NCBI GenBank assembly: GCA_964512095.1 | Contig: CAZEIH010000083.1 | Coordinates: 1 to 5,766, forward strand | DNA: 5,766 bases | Origin: DTU013 sp964512095 | GTDB lineage: Bacteria; Bacillota; Clostridia; Acetivibrionales; DTU013 | Reading direction: 5' to 3' | In this document: piece by piece, positions 5,491 to 5,766 of the stretch | Position numbering within the stretch: the first letter of the stretch is position 1 | How the letters are laid out: each line of letters opens with the position of its first letter | Translations under genes and position numbers: made by a program | The notes under the pieces: model-generated | Seen by the model: only the letters and a program-made list of their open reading frames with translations | Database searches by the model: none | What the model was told of the DNA's origin: nothing

Positions 5491-5766
5491 GACAAATCCT
5501 CCAAATGAATATTAGTCAGCTTCTCATCCGTGATTTGTCTTTTGTTAGATATCGTTCGGCGAATTTTATAGCAATCCTTTTCGTCTGAAGCGATTGAATA
5601 ATTTTCCATAAATACATCTGCAAGCTGGGAAGTACTTTTATTCGTCGGTCTTGACCTACATTATTCAGTATACTATATTACGAAATTATTGTCAAAGCGA
5701 ACCCATTTCGCGATAGCGTCAACTTACTGTAGGAAAAAGAAGAAAAGAATCATCCTGATATTTTAA
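5491..5766. other. carD leader and upstream region
   Basis: This stretch has no well-supported gene. From the right it holds a purine-rich tract (+ strand, about 5731-5748), a 5-bp-arm inverted repeat GCGAA/TTCGC (5697-5711) next to the -35 box, the carD promoter (5667-5695) and the carD leader. The leader contains a 33-codon open frame (5617-5516) without a ribosome binding site. No recognisable riboswitch or T-box was seen. Confidence 0.5.
5667..5695 (-). promoter_or_regulatory. Sigma-A-type promoter of the carD-yacL unit
   Basis: On the minus strand a perfect TTGACA (5690-5695), a 17-bp spacer and TATACT (5667-5672, five of six) give a strong vegetative promoter. The expected start site near 5660 leaves about 170 nt of leader before the carD ATG. 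The inverted repeat at 5697-5711 lies directly upstream of the -35 box and could be an operator. Confidence 0.75.

Noticed and set aside
5516..5617. Spo0E-like small phosphatase, suggested by the start of the 33-codon frame and the ITDEKL segment of another frame
   Set aside because: The defining SQxLD motif is absent, and joining the two frames would require an unsupported frameshift.
5719..5766. Possible C-terminal end of a gene preceding carD (minus strand, 15 codons ending FPTVS)
   Set aside because: Too short to identify. In B. subtilis disA precedes yacL, but nothing in these residues confirms it.

Overview
The window looks like chromosomal DNA from a low-GC Gram-positive anaerobe of the Clostridia. 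It is AT-rich, has strong GGAGG-type ribosome binding sites and sigma-A-type promoters, and pairs a CarD-family regulator with a YacL-type PIN-TRAM membrane protein and MEP-pathway isoprenoid genes. The protein sequences suggest relatives of Ruminiclostridium/Acetivibrio, but that placement is from memory of the families and no search was run.

Layout from left to right: positions 1-317 are non-coding, with a leftward promoter-like sequence near 64-93 and a perfect-consensus rightward promoter at 223-251 driving ispF (318-788, + strand). Everything after that is on the minus strand and reads right to left: carD (5490-5011), a YacL-like PIN-TRAM gene (4947-3868), a 64-bp perfect palindrome that contains a bidirectional terminator (3773-3836), ispD (3641-2907), natA-like ABC ATPase (2834-2112) and natB-like ABC permease (2115-904). 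The permease and ispF converge on a short region (789-903) that may hold a weak two-way terminator.

CarD is expected to bind RNA polymerase and stabilise open promoter complexes. The PIN-TRAM protein is a membrane-anchored putative nuclease. IspD and IspF catalyse two non-consecutive steps of the methylerythritol phosphate (MEP) route to isoprenoid precursors. NatA and NatB form an ABC exporter whose substrate cannot be read from the sequence. In Bacillus subtilis the order yacL-ispD-ispF is collinear. Here ispD and ispF are split by the exporter pair and ispF is inverted with its own strong promoter.

No wholly new multi-gene system is evident; the genes belong to known families. The points most worth a second look are the palindrome between yacL and ispD with its adjoining GGGAC-type tandem repeat, the operator-like direct repeats two helical turns apart just upstream of the ispF promoter, the divergent active-site loop of IspF, and the broken-up isoprenoid gene cluster.
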